This document shows positions 22,601-31,494 of a DNA stretch of 47,310 nucleotides, piece after piece; the stretch's first letter is position 1, and each line of letters begins with the position of its first letter. Origin of the DNA: an uncultured Eubacteriales bacterium (lineage in GTDB: Bacteria; Bacillota; Clostridia; Peptostreptococcales; Anaerovoracaceae); NCBI GenBank assembly GCA_905206455.1, contig CAJLHL010000004.1, positions 1 through 47,310 on the forward strand, given 5' to 3'. Under the pieces are notes generated by a model, which made no database searches, was not told the origin of the DNA, and was given only the letters and a program-made list of their open reading frames with translations. A program made the position numbers and the translations under genes.

Positions 22601-25600
22601 TCATTTCCTTCTTCTGAAAATCGATGAAAATCTGGATTTCGGCTTTGATTCATCGATCTGTTTTTCCAGCTCGCTCACTCTCTTTTTGACGTCTCTGCGG
22701 TCCGGATTGAAACGAAGCAATTTACGGTAGTCCGCTATCGCCTTTTCCGTATCGCCTAATTTCTCATAAGACATGCCCAGGAATCGGTACGCCGATTCTA
22801 CCGCCGCGGTATGTACGGTATTCTGGTTGGCGATGACTCTGCGCAGTGCGTCCACCGCCTCTTCATACTGCCCCGTGTGATAAAGAGCCACACCCTTATT
22901 TACGAAGAAATTCACATAACTTCCGTTGATCTGCAGCCCCTTTTCTGCCGCTTCGATGGCTTCGGCGTAACGACCCTCCGCATTGCAGCATTTAGAGATA
23001 TAGCTGTAAGCTCTCAGATTTTCCGCCTCTCTCTCTGTCACCTCTCTGAAATTGGAAATCGCTTCATCATTATCGCCTTTCAGATGACAGATAATTCCTC
23101 TGACCATATATCCGTCGGTCAGATCTGGATTCAGATGAATGGCTTTTTCGATATTTTTCATAGCCTTTTCGTATCTACCGGTCTCCGCCTGATACTTCGC
23201 GAGACTGATATAGCTCTCCCGATATTTCGGATCGATGCTGACAGCTTTATAGAAATAAAACTCCGGATTCGCGCTGTAGTCGTCGATGAGACCGATGAGC
23301 ATTTCGTGCCCTTTTTCTCCGTCATCGCTGTTTCTTTTGGCATAAGACCATGGCGCCTCCCCCTCCTGGAAAAGACTTTCCGCATCGGTACGAACTTCTG
23401 AAAATTCCTCTCCCTCCTCTGCCGTTTCCTCTCCGGCAGGCTTCGCGACTTCTGCTTTTTCTTCGGAGGATTCTCCCTCCTCCTCACTCGTAATTTTTCG
23501 TTCCGCCGGTTCCCTCTCCGAAGACTGTACGCCGATTCCTCCTGCCTCCGCTTCGGAAAAATCCGCATCCGTTCTTCTGTTCTCTTCTTCTGTAAATTCA
23601 GCCCGCGCTTCTTCCTCTCCGGAAAGCCCGGAGACCTCTCTTGAGCCGCCGGACTCCTCCGGACCGCATTCCGTCTCTTTGCGGTCTGTTTTCCGTGATT
23701 CTTCACTCCGACCGGCCGCATCAGCCATATCGATTGCAGCCACCGCGCCGCTTTCCGGCACATCCGTTAGCGACTGTTTTTTCGCCGCTTCCTCCTGCTC
23801 TGTTTCTTCTCCGATATCTTCGATATCATACATCGCCACGATATTCCCCAAAATCACGTAGGCTTCCGCGTCATTGGGATGAATCTTCAGAGATGACCTC
23901 ACATCCGCGATGGCGGCCTCGTCTTCTCCTCTCTTTTCCAGCAGAATCGCTCTGCGCTTCAGGGAGATATAATCCCGGGGATTCAGCTGAAGCGCTCTGG
24001 TATAATACGTCTCGGCGCTGCGGCGGTCTCCTGTCTCAAAACACCGGTCCGCATAAGCATATATATATGTATGATTGTTTTCATCCAGCTCCGCGGCGCT
24101 CTTCAGCCAGCGGAGGGACTCTTTCTCGCCTCCCCGGGCCTCTTCGATCCTCCCCAGAAGGTAATGCAGCCTCGCGTCCTCAGGATCTTCCGAAAGTAGA
24201 GTTCCTGCGTTAAGTTCCGCGGCATCGTATTTCCCTAACTGATAGAGTACCTCTGCCTTCAGAGCGAAAAGTTCCCTCGAAGAAGGAATCGCACAGAGAC
24301 CCGCTTCAGCTGCGGATAACGCAGCGTAACACCGTTCGTCCGTCAGATAGGATCGGACAGCGGCGATATAAAATTCCACATTCTGAGACCCTGCGCTCAT
24401 GGCAGTCTCCAGATAATCCATACCGTTTTTGTCATCGTGAGGCGTACGCTGCATATATACGAGACCTACAAACCCGTCTACATCATAGCTGCGGCGCTTC
24501 ATTTTCGCCGCATCGCTGCGGAATACCAGAAGCTCCGCATTGCGCTCCTGCTCATACAGCAGAGCGGCTTTAATTCCGCTGACCGCTTCCAGATCCTCTC
24601 CTTCCTTCAGCGCCTCGTCGTACATGGCAAGAGCGCCTTTAAAATCGCGTTTTGACTGCAGAATCATTCCCTTCATCAGACGTACGCCGCGAAGAGACGG
24701 CTTCTCTTTGAGCGCTCTGTCAAAAGATCTCAGAGCGTCGGAAAAATGACCGTCCATCACCTGACAGCGGCCTTTCAGCGCAAAAAGCTCCGGCGTCATC
24801 TGTTCTTCCCTGATGCGGCCGATAGCCTCCCGACAGGATTCGTATCGGCCGGTATTAAAATATACCTCCGGAAGCACATCATACTCCAGATCTTCTTCTT
24901 TCTTTTCTCCGACAATCCTGTAATCCAGATCACAGAGAGCGTCGGCTGCTTTTTCTTCCGTCCGTTCCTCTTCCTTCAAAGCTGAAAGAATTGTTCTGGC
25001 TTCTGCTTCTCTGCCCATCAGCGTCAGAATTTCCGCTTTTCTGCAGGCTAATACGGCAGACTCCGGATAATCTGCGCTCTTTTTCATCAGATCATAATAC
25101 GCTTCCGTCATACGGCCCCGGTTCAGAAGCTCGCGGGCATTTTCGTCGATTTTTCGAATCTCTCTTTCTTTCTCGCTGCTTCCCGCAAAAATCCCGGTAT
25201 GCGGCGACTTATCTTTTCCGGAATTCAGAATTTCTGGATTCTGCAGCGCCCGAACCGCCTGCGCCGCTTCCTTCTCATTGTGATCCAGAAGCGCCGTCAG
25301 CCTCTTTTTGTGACAGAACACCGCCATATTTTCCGGTTCCGCCGCCGCCGCGGCGTTGTAATAGAACAGCGCATCCTCCCGCCTGCCGCCGAATTCCAGA
25401 ACCAGTCCCTTGAGCAGCATGGCTCTGGCCGCGTTCCGGCTGAAATCCAGCAGAATTTCCGCCAGATAATCCGCTTCCTCCGCTCTCTGCTGATTGAGAA
25501 AAATCTTTCCCAGAGGATAATAAGCTTCAAACTGCCGGTAATCCTTTGCTATGATACTCTGATAGATCCGTTCTGCCTTATCTGTATCCCCGCCGCGCTC

Positions 25601-26386
25601 CAGACGCCTGGCTTCTTCGATTTGAGAATTTACAGCACTATCGGAAGATTCGCTTTTGACTTCCTCCGGCGGCACGCCTGCAGACACCGCTTCAATCCTG
25701 CGGTTTAATCTTTCCTCCCCGCTGTTTGACGGAAGTTTCAGAGCTTTCATATAAGCGGAACGAGCCTGGGGATAATTCTTCCGCGCCGCATAGATATCCC
25801 CCGCCAGTTCATAAGCCCGGGCGTCAGCCTGCTCCGAGGAAAACACGGACTGCAGAAAACGTTCCGCTCCGTTGTAATCGTAGCGCAGACACGCGATTTT
25901 CGCCTGAAGAAGAGACACGTCGGGATGTCCCGGAAAAATACGCTCGGCTTCCGCCGCCTTTACGCCCGCCAGATAAGCCTGTCCCTTTTTCAGATGAGAT
26001 TCCGCTGCTCTGACCGCATCGATAAACTTGTCCAGCTCTTTCTCCGGCAGATCCGGCCGGATCAGATGATATCTGACAGGATCCTCTGCCGTCATCCTCT
26101 TTATCAGACCGCGGACGACAGCTTCCGAATACAATTCTGAAAGCATCGCCGGCCTGTTTCGAAGATCCGCCGCAAGAAACGCACTTCGGACACAGGATGC
26201 CGGAATATGAGGGTGCTTCATGATAAACTCCGCTGCGGTTTTCAGCGCCTCGTCCGGCGCTTTCTCCGCTGCATCTTTCACCGCATTTTTCCAGCAGTGC
26301 CGGTCCATGCGCTGTTCAAACCGATCATATATACGATTCAGTGTCTTTTTTAATTCCACTATCATTTCATTTTTCTCTTTATCCAT
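22601..26386 (-). CDS. Giant tetratricopeptide-repeat (TPR) protein
   Basis: 1261 residues from ATG 26386, which has GGGGAG 7 bases upstream; the longer frame from 26470 lacks a ribosome binding site. There is no signal peptide or membrane segment, so it is probably cytoplasmic. At least fifteen TPR-like units are spread through it, for example AYELAGDIYAARKNYPQARS, HYLLGRIEEARGGEKESLRW, YISLAKYQAETGRYEKAMKN and NKGVALYHTGQYEEAVDALR. Around residues 845-1015 an acidic, Glu-rich disordered linker splits the repeats into a large N-terminal block and a smaller C-terminal block. The tail KSRFSSIFRRRK is strongly basic. Such proteins are assembly scaffolds. No partner is evident, though it opens the operon containing cbiJ-like, cobO, rarA and ispH-rpsA. 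Confidence 0.85.
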   Translation of the reverse strand: MDKEKNEMIVELKKTLNRIYDRFEQRMDRHCWKNAVKDAAEKAPDEALKTAAEFIMKHPHIPASCVRSAFLAADLRNRPAMLSELYSEAVVRGLIKRMTAEDPVRYHLIRPDLPEKELDKFIDAVRAAESHLKKGQAYLAGVKAAEAERIFPGHPDVSLLQAKIACLRYDYNGAERFLQSVFSSEQADARAYELAGDIYAARKNYPQARSAYMKALKLPSNSGEERLNRRIEAVSAGVPPEEVKSESSDSAVNSQIEEARRLERGGDTDKAERIYQSIIAKDYRQFEAYYPLGKIFLNQQRAEEADYLAEILLDFSRNAARAMLLKGLVLEFGGRREDALFYYNAAAAAEPENMAVFCHKKRLTALLDHNEKEAAQAVRALQNPEILNSGKDKSPHTGIFAGSSEKEREIRKIDENARELLNRGRMTEAYYDLMKKSADYPESAVLACRKAEILTLMGREAEARTILSALKEEERTEEKAADALCDLDYRIVGEKKEEDLEYDVLPEVYFNTGRYESCREAIGRIREEQMTPELFALKGRCQVMDGHFSDALRSFDRALKEKPSLRGVRLMKGMILQSKRDFKGALAMYDEALKEGEDLEAVSGIKAALLYEQERNAELLVFRSDAAKMKRRSYDVDGFVGLVYMQRTPHDDKNGMDYLETAMSAGSQNVEFYIAAVRSYLTDERCYAALSAAEAGLCAIPSSRELFALKAEVLYQLGKYDAAELNAGTLLSEDPEDARLHYLLGRIEEARGGEKESLRWLKSAAELDENNHTYIYAYADRCFETGDRRSAETYYTRALQLNPRDYISLKRRAILLEKRGEDEAAIADVRSSLKIHPNDAEAYVILGNIVAMYDIEDIGEETEQEEAAKKQSLTDVPESGAVAAIDMADAAGRSEESRKTDRKETECGPEESGGSREVSGLSGEEEARAEFTEEENRRTDADFSEAEAGGIGVQSSEREPAERKITSEEEGESSEEKAEVAKPAGEETAEEGEEFSEVRTDAESLFQEGEAPWSYAKRNSDDGEKGHEMLIGLIDDYSANPEFYFYKAVSIDPKYRESYISLAKYQAETGRYEKAMKNIEKAIHLNPDLTDGYMVRGIICHLKGDNDEAISNFREVTEREAENLRAYSYISKCCNAEGRYAEAIEAAEKGLQINGSYVNFFVNKGVALYHTGQYEEAVDALRRVIANQNTVHTAAVESAYRFLGMSYEKLGDTEKAIADYRKLLRFNPDRRDVKKRVSELEKQIDESKPKSRFSSIFRRRK

Positions 26387-26582
26387 TGAGTTTCTCCCCG
26401 CAATTTCCCCGTTTGCGCCTCTTTTCATCAGAAAAAGTCCGCCTGTCTTCGGGAGATTGTCTTTCCCCATCGCTTCTATATTTACATAATACGGAAATCA
26501 AAACAGATTGCAGATCTTTTGAATATCAGATTTCCAGTAAATTTTATTTTTTCATATAACTGGAAGGCTCTTCACCTTCATC

Positions 26583-26601
26583 ACCCGGATCACCGGGTTT
26601 T
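26583..26601 (+). terminator. Short hairpin with T-run in the divergent region before gerAA
   Basis: ACCCGG-ATCA-CCGGGT followed by TTT lies in the 315-base divergent gap between the TPR gene and gerAA. It could be a small terminator or leader hairpin for transcription towards gerAA. No convincing sigma-G promoter (GMATR / CATWHTA at 17-18 bases) was found in the gap; only AT-rich boxes are seen. Confidence 0.3.
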
Positions 26602-26701
26602 CCCCGTATATTATATCATCGCGCAGGTATCTTTACTACAAGATTCGGGCAGACTAATTTCAGTTTCAACGACAGAAAAAAAGGAAAGGACGAGATCTGA
26701 A

Positions 26702-28180
26702 ATGACACAGAAAATACCTGTCTCCTCCAGTCTGAAGGAAAATATCGATTACCTGAACCAGCTGTTTCAAAAGGATATCACCGTAAAAATCAGACAGTTC
26801 TCCAATGTGGAAAACAGCGACATCCGCATGTGTGTATTCTTCGTGGACGGGCTGACCAGCGAAGAATTTATCAGCGAAGACATCATCGCCCCCATCATGC
26901 ATACCAAGCAGCTGCAGGAAGGCACCGACCTCTTTGTAACAGTACGTGACCGCGTGCTGATCGGATGCAATATCTCCTGCAGCGACGATATGTCGGAACT
27001 TCTGACCTCGTTCCTCCGGGGCGACGCCATTCTTCTCACCGACGGCCATCCTCAGGGCATTATCATCTCCGCAAAAAACTGGACGATCCGATCGGTCAGC
27101 GAACCGGATTCCGAAAGAGTGATCCAGGGACCCCATGAAGGCTTCAACGAATCGATCATGACAAATCTCTCTCTGATCCGCCGGAAGATCACCAGCCCGC
27201 AGCTGAAATACGAATTTTTCACCACAGGCAGAAAATCACAGACGCTGATCGCCATGTGCTATATGGACGGGCTGGCGGACAAGACGATTTTGTCGGAGAT
27301 GCGCCGCCGTATCGACAACGTAAAAATCGACTGTATTATCGATACTGAATACATCGAAGAAATCATAAAGGACGGCCGTTACTCGCCGTTCAAAACTACG
27401 GGTTCCACCCAGCGGCCGGACGTAGCCGCCGCAAAATTGATGGAGGGGCGCATCGTCCTGATCATCAACGGTTCCCCGGTAGCCCTGACCGCGCCGTTCG
27501 TATTCTTAGAATATTTTACCGCGGGAGACGATTATTATAACGATCCTTATTATGCCACCTTCAACCGGATTCTCCGCTTTATCGGATTTTTCTTTACCAT
27601 CAGTCTGCCGGCCATCTATATCGCTCTCATTACACATCATATACAGATGCTCCCCATCCACTTTCTCATCGCTGCCGCCGGGAGCAGGCAGGGCATGCCC
27701 TTCTCCTCTCTGGCCGAAACGCTGATTCTGATCCTGGTATTTGAGATGGTGCGGGAAGGCAGCGCCCGAATACCGTCCAGCATCGGTACGGCCTTTTCCA
27801 TCGTCGGAGGTATCGTCCTGGGAGAAGCTGCCGTCAGCGCTCACTTTGTCAGTCTGCCCATCATAATCATCGTAGCTTTTTCGGGTATCACCGGCCTGAT
27901 CATTCCGCAGCTGAAAGGGCCTGTTCTGGTGATACGGCTGGGGCTTCTCTTTCTCGCCGCGTCGATGGGACTCTTCGGCTATTTTATCGGCATCATGATG
28001 CTGATCTTCGCCGTCTGCTCCCTGGAATCCTTCGGCATTCCGTACAACTCGCTGACAGTCCGGAATTTCCGTCAGATTTTTTCCGACACGATCGTAAGAG
28101 ACGTATGGCCAAATATGAAAAAACGTCCCGTGATTTCCGCTACAAAAGACATTCACAGACAGGGAGAGGAAGATCTATGA
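26702..28180 (+). CDS. gerAA: Spore germination receptor A subunit (GerA family)
   Basis: 492 residues from ATG 26702; the frame reaches back to 26519 but the upstream part lacks homology and a ribosome binding site. The soluble N-terminal domain has the family sequence FLRGDAILLTDGHPQGIIIS, RVIQGPHEGFNESIMTNLSL and RRKITSPQLKYEFF. The membrane half starts at ALTAPFVFLEYFTAGDDYYN and has about five segments, including FIGFFFTISLPAIYIALITH, VFEMVREGSARIPSSIGTAF and ITGLIIPQLKGPVLVIRLGL. It forms the germinant receptor complex in the spore inner membrane. Its stop overlaps the start of the C-subunit gene (ATGA). Confidence 0.93.
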   Translation: MTQKIPVSSSLKENIDYLNQLFQKDITVKIRQFSNVENSDIRMCVFFVDGLTSEEFISEDIIAPIMHTKQLQEGTDLFVTVRDRVLIGCNISCSDDMSELLTSFLRGDAILLTDGHPQGIIISAKNWTIRSVSEPDSERVIQGPHEGFNESIMTNLSLIRRKITSPQLKYEFFTTGRKSQTLIAMCYMDGLADKTILSEMRRRIDNVKIDCIIDTEYIEEIIKDGRYSPFKTTGSTQRPDVAAAKLMEGRIVLIINGSPVALTAPFVFLEYFTAGDDYYNDPYYATFNRILRFIGFFFTISLPAIYIALITHHIQMLPIHFLIAAAGSRQGMPFSSLAETLILILVFEMVREGSARIPSSIGTAFSIVGGIVLGEAAVSAHFVSLPIIIIVAFSGITGLIIPQLKGPVLVIRLGLLFLAASMGLFGYFIGIMMLIFAVCSLESFGIPYNSLTVRNFRQIFSDTIVRDVWPNMKKRPVISATKDIHRQGEEDL

Positions 28181-28956
28181 GAATCCGTCATTATATTATC
28201 CTTCCATTTATTGCGCTCATGCTTATCTTCGGCCTCGCATCCTTCAGCAAAGGTCATCTGGACAATATTTCCATCGTCACCTGCATCGAAGTCATGGAGG
28301 ATGAAGAAGGCATCTATCATCTTCGCGCAGAGCTGGCCGATACAAAAGGAAGCAGCCAAGGACAGCCGCAGGACACGGAGACAAAACTCATCTCCGCAGA
28401 CGGAACTTCTCTGCAGAACGTCTGGGATAATCTCATCATGATCGACAGCAGTATCTATACGGGACACGTTCGCCTGATTCTCATGGATCTCGAAACCGCT
28501 GAAAGATCCGGTTTTGAAGAATTATCTGAATTTATACTCGACAGCGGAGACATCCGTTTCAACACACAGATCGCTCTGTACGATGCAAAATCAGGAGATG
28601 TCCTGGAATCAGAAACCTTCGTCTCGGGAAACAAAGGCCTGGATATCAGCAGAAGCATCCGCAATGCAGCTGCGGAAGAAAAAAATGTAAACACGGAAGC
28701 CTTCCGCGTGATCAATTCTATCGGAGAAGACAATCGCTTTCTCTTTTTCCCTGTCATTGACACGATGAAAACAGGTGAAAAAATGTCCGCTTATGTGAAC
28801 GATACCGCCGTTTTCTGCGGGGGAAAACTGATAAAACGCGGGAGAATTACCGGGGATACCGATACGGGATTTCATTTTTTCAAAGAAAATAATCCGGAGG
28901 ACCTGATCATTCAGAGCGGTGAAACAGAAGACAGAGAGGAGGAACCTGCCATATGA
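28177..28956 (+). CDS. gerAC: Short GerAC-like germination receptor C subunit without lipobox Cys
   Basis: 259 residues from ATG 28177, overlapping gerAA by four bases, with GGGAGAGGA upstream. An N-terminal hydrophobic segment (YIILPFIALMLIFGLASFSK) sits where GerAC proteins have a lipoprotein signal, but there is no Cys at the lipobox, so it may stay membrane-anchored or be secreted. The body, NISIVTCIEVMEDEEGIYHL, TSLQNVWDNLIMIDSSIYTG, GHVRLILMDLETAERSGFEE and MSAYVNDTAVFCGGKLIKRG, follows domains I and II of GerAC. It ends about 100 residues short of the usual 350-400, so domain III is missing. The position between the A and B subunits supports the call. Confidence 0.78.
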   Translation: MRIRHYIILPFIALMLIFGLASFSKGHLDNISIVTCIEVMEDEEGIYHLRAELADTKGSSQGQPQDTETKLISADGTSLQNVWDNLIMIDSSIYTGHVRLILMDLETAERSGFEELSEFILDSGDIRFNTQIALYDAKSGDVLESETFVSGNKGLDISRSIRNAAAEEKNVNTEAFRVINSIGEDNRFLFFPVIDTMKTGEKMSAYVNDTAVFCGGKLIKRGRITGDTDTGFHFFKENNPEDLIIQSGETEDREEEPAI

Positions 28957-29918
28957 ACAAATCGCAGACTATGAAGAATTCACAGACTGTCAGTCCGAAT
29001 ACGACGTCCGTTCAGGGACCCGCAAATCTGGCTTCCCTCACATTCTTTTCCAACCGGAGGAGTCTGTTCTTTATCTCACTGCTTTACTTTTCCGATTCGC
29101 TTCTCATCTGTTCTATGCGCACCCTTACCGGAAGCTTCGGCTGGCTTTCTCTCATCGCTTCGCTGATTCTCTCTATCCCTTTCACACTTCTTTTCGGCAA
29201 AATTTTTCGCAGCGCAGGAGTAGGAAAAATATTTCTGTTTCTCTCAAAGATTGTCGCCGTCGCTCTCATCGCCGCATCCGTCCTTCTTTTCTCTCATTTC
29301 GTACAATCCTGCGTCAATATGGAGATCACCCGCTGGCTTCTGCCGGTGTTTATCCTCTTAACCGCAGCTTTCGCAGCGTTCAAAGACTTCAATATCATCA
29401 AGCGGAGCGCCTCGATCCTGGTAATCATCATCGCGTTTTTTCTAATTTTTTCTCTGATTCTATTGACCGACCGTATCGAAATATCGAATGTCTTCCATTT
29501 TTATCACGGATTCCGCTCCTTTTTATTCCAGTTCGGTATCTACTCACTCCTCTTCACGGTAAAAGGAATCCTGCTCCTCGAAATCCTCCGGGCTGAAAAT
29601 ACGATGGATTCCGATTCCTCCCGCATCGTCATAACAGGGCTCGCGGCATCAGTGCTCCTTATCGCGGTCATCCAGCTGATCACACTAACCGTGTTAGGCG
29701 ACAGACTCTACTCCCTGATCGAATATCCGGTTTACTATCCGCTGGGACTCACCCGCTACGGGGATTATTTTGAACGGGCAGAAGTCATCTCTCTCGCCGT
29801 GTTCATGATCACTCTGACTTTCAAAATCTCCGTACTCATGCGGCTCGTCTTTCCCAGTACAGGAAAAAAACAGCAGGACCGATCCGGCAGCAAAGCGGGC
29901 GGCGGTCAGAGCGGCTGA
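28953..29918 (+). CDS. gerAB: Spore germination permease-like B subunit (GerAB family)
   Basis: 321 residues, a polytopic membrane protein with about nine to ten hydrophobic segments, for example SLIASLILSIPFTLLFGKIF, VAVALIAASVLLFSHFVQSC, ILVIIIAFFLIFSLILLTDR and ITGLAASVLLIAVIQLITLT. The closing part, YPVYYPLGLTRYGDYFERAE and ISLAVFMITLTFKISVLMRL, matches GerAB, where FERAE-type motifs are conserved. This family belongs to the APC superfamily and holds the germinant-binding pocket. At 321 residues it is shorter than the usual ~365. GAGGAGG precedes the ATG, which overlaps the stop of gerAC by four bases. Confidence 0.88.
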   Translation: MNKSQTMKNSQTVSPNTTSVQGPANLASLTFFSNRRSLFFISLLYFSDSLLICSMRTLTGSFGWLSLIASLILSIPFTLLFGKIFRSAGVGKIFLFLSKIVAVALIAASVLLFSHFVQSCVNMEITRWLLPVFILLTAAFAAFKDFNIIKRSASILVIIIAFFLIFSLILLTDRIEISNVFHFYHGFRSFLFQFGIYSLLFTVKGILLLEILRAENTMDSDSSRIVITGLAASVLLIAVIQLITLTVLGDRLYSLIEYPVYYPLGLTRYGDYFERAEVISLAVFMITLTFKISVLMRLVFPSTGKKQQDRSGSKAGGGQSG

Positions 29919-29942
29919 CCGCTTTCAGACAGGAAGTAAAAA

Positions 29943-29988
29943 TGAGGGTTCTCGAAAAGTCAGTAAAATGACAGAACGAGAACCCTCA
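29943..29988. terminator. Bidirectional terminator between gerAB and the DUF308 gene
   Basis: TGAGGGTTCTCG (29943-29954) pairs perfectly with CGAGAACCCTCA (29977-29988). An inner GTCA/TGAC pair is present, with A-rich and T-rich flanks on the two sides. It serves the convergent gerA operon and the minus-strand DUF308 gene. Confidence 0.8.
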
Positions 29989-29993
29989 ATTTT

Positions 29994-30512
29994 CTAAAAG
30001 TCGTCATACTTCAGCGCGGAAAAAAACACCATTACGCCGGCTACGATGAGATACAGCCCGGTAAACTTCACGAGAATATCCACACCCCATTTCGGGACGA
30101 CACACATCACAATGCCAAAAACCACATGTATCCCGCCGAACAGCAGATTTTTATTCCTGCTGACACCGGCCTTCATCCTCGACCAGGCCACCGCAAAACG
30201 ATCCGCACCGGCTGCAAACGCCATAATTCCGATCGCCACTCCGGTCAGGCGAACCATGAGGTCCGAGTGAAGCAGAAGATACAGGCCGCTCAGCAGAAAT
30301 AAAATTCCCGCGATCAACTTGACAACCGACATATTGCCATACTGCCTCTGTATCAGCGAACCGACCAGAAAATACCCTCCGAAGACAAGCAGCAGAATCC
30401 CCGCTGCAATACCGAAAAACGCCACTACCTGATTTTCCAGCAGATAGCATACCACTCCCAGAGCAATCAGAATGAGTCCGGAAAGAACGCCGAATTTTTT
30501 AATATATCCCAT
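29994..30512 (-). CDS. DUF308/HdeD-family small membrane protein
   Basis: 172 residues with six hydrophobic segments in three hairpins, including GLILIALGVVCYLLENQVVA, FFGIAAGILLLVFGGYFLVG, LIAGILFLLSGLYLLLHSDL and GGIHVVFGIVMCVVPKWGVD. This pattern is that of the DUF308 (HdeD-like) repeat family. The function is unknown in Firmicutes; the E. coli relative is linked to acid resistance. The gene stands alone, with a repeat copy upstream and a terminator downstream. Confidence 0.75.
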   Translation of the reverse strand: MGYIKKFGVLSGLILIALGVVCYLLENQVVAFFGIAAGILLLVFGGYFLVGSLIQRQYGNMSVVKLIAGILFLLSGLYLLLHSDLMVRLTGVAIGIMAFAAGADRFAVAWSRMKAGVSRNKNLLFGGIHVVFGIVMCVVPKWGVDILVKFTGLYLIVAGVMVFFSALKYDDF

Positions 30513-30542
30513 AAAAATGTATCACTCCTTTCGAAATCAGTA

Positions 30543-30636
30543 TACCATGCCGACTACGGTTCAGTCTCCGTCTTTTTGTTCCGCAGGACTCGCCTGCCGC
30601 CAAGGGGCAGGCTGCGGCTCAGTCTCCGTTTTTTCC
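30543..30636. repeat. Fourth, diverged copy of the hairpin repeat
   Basis: It starts TACCATGCCGACTACGGTTC and keeps the layout of the array at 14042: a pyrimidine tract with T5, then a hairpin with CGCCTGCCGCC. Here the outer arms are CCGCAG/CTGCGG and the inner arms GCCTGCC/GGCAGGC, different bases from the other copies but still paired. A second CTGCGGCTCAGTCTCCGTTT half-unit follows. It lies between the DUF6382 and DUF308 genes. Confidence 0.75.
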
Positions 30637-30645
30637 AGCTGGAAT

Positions 30646-31461
30646 TCACATCAGCAGATTTTCCATCAGCTCTGTCAGCTTTTTCTTCACACTGATCAGG
30701 CTCCCTATTTTTTCCGTAAAATATTCGCCTTCCGCTTCCCGGACCTTTTCCCCCTCCGATTCCTCCTTATTATTCAATTTTGCGGGAAGTTCACCGCTCC
30801 ACTCACTGCGGATTTTTCTGCGCATCAGATCTTCCGCCAGGTTGATATAACCCTGAATGCCGTATTCATTTTCCAGAATTTTCTCCTGATATTCTGTGAT
30901 CAGATCCTCATCCTCTCTCCTCTGAATGTCTGCAGCGGACAGATCGTCAATCAGCGCCGCCACCAGATTTCTCAGAGACCTTGTCGTTCGGTATCCGGGA
31001 AGATACATCAGACGCAGAGAACTGTCTTCCTGAGAGACGAAAATATGATCCGTCCGCAGAGAGATATATTCAGAGAAAATCAAATAGTCCTCACAGGATT
31101 TCACCAGTTCCAGCAGATCTGTTACCGTTTTCAGAATATCGAAGCCCGAAAGAATACGACTTCTCGCGCAGTTTTTCAGACTTGAATATCCGGTAATCCG
31201 GTAATAGACGTCCAGATCCGCACCGTTTCTGGACGTGTACATATCGAGAAATGCAGGACACATATTTTCGAGAATGACACGATTTTCATAATCGCTCACC
31301 GCATTTCTGGCGAACCTCATATGAAGCCTCTGTTCGCCGCCTCTCTGCTGGTATGCGGTCCTCAGAGACAGATCTTTTCCCGTCTCTTTTTCACTTTCTC
31401 CCGCAGGAAAGTCCGGTCGGCATGCGGTGACATCACAGCTGCCCGTCTTCGAATATCTCAT
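30646..31461 (-). CDS. DUF6382-domain protein of the Tad cluster
   Basis: 271 residues. From about residue 55 it matches DUF6382: YENRVILENMCPAFLDMYTS, LDVYYRITGYSSLKNCARSR, then SCEDYLIFSEYISLRTDHIF and LRLMYLPGYRT. In Clostridia this domain is usually joined to an FHA domain and encoded with Flp/Tad pilus genes. Here the FHA domain is missing and the C-terminus is a charged helical tail (KLNNKEESEGEKVREAEGEY). A start at 31461 has AAGGAGA at rather long spacing; an alternative ATG at 31320 with GAGG would remove 47 low-complexity residues. It is the last gene of the Tad operon, and its function is unknown. Confidence 0.7.
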   Translation of the reverse strand: MRYSKTGSCDVTACRPDFPAGESEKETGKDLSLRTAYQQRGGEQRLHMRFARNAVSDYENRVILENMCPAFLDMYTSRNGADLDVYYRITGYSSLKNCARSRILSGFDILKTVTDLLELVKSCEDYLIFSEYISLRTDHIFVSQEDSSLRLMYLPGYRTTRSLRNLVAALIDDLSAADIQRREDEDLITEYQEKILENEYGIQGYINLAEDLMRRKIRSEWSGELPAKLNNKEESEGEKVREAEGEYFTEKIGSLISVKKKLTELMENLLM

Positions 31462-31494
31462 CTTTTAATAGCTTCTCCTTTCTTCCGATTTACT

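Noticed and set aside
26471..26701. A sigma-G promoter for the gerA operon
   Set aside because: TGAATA (26520) and CATATAA (26553) are present but 27 bases apart. No pair at the right spacing was found.
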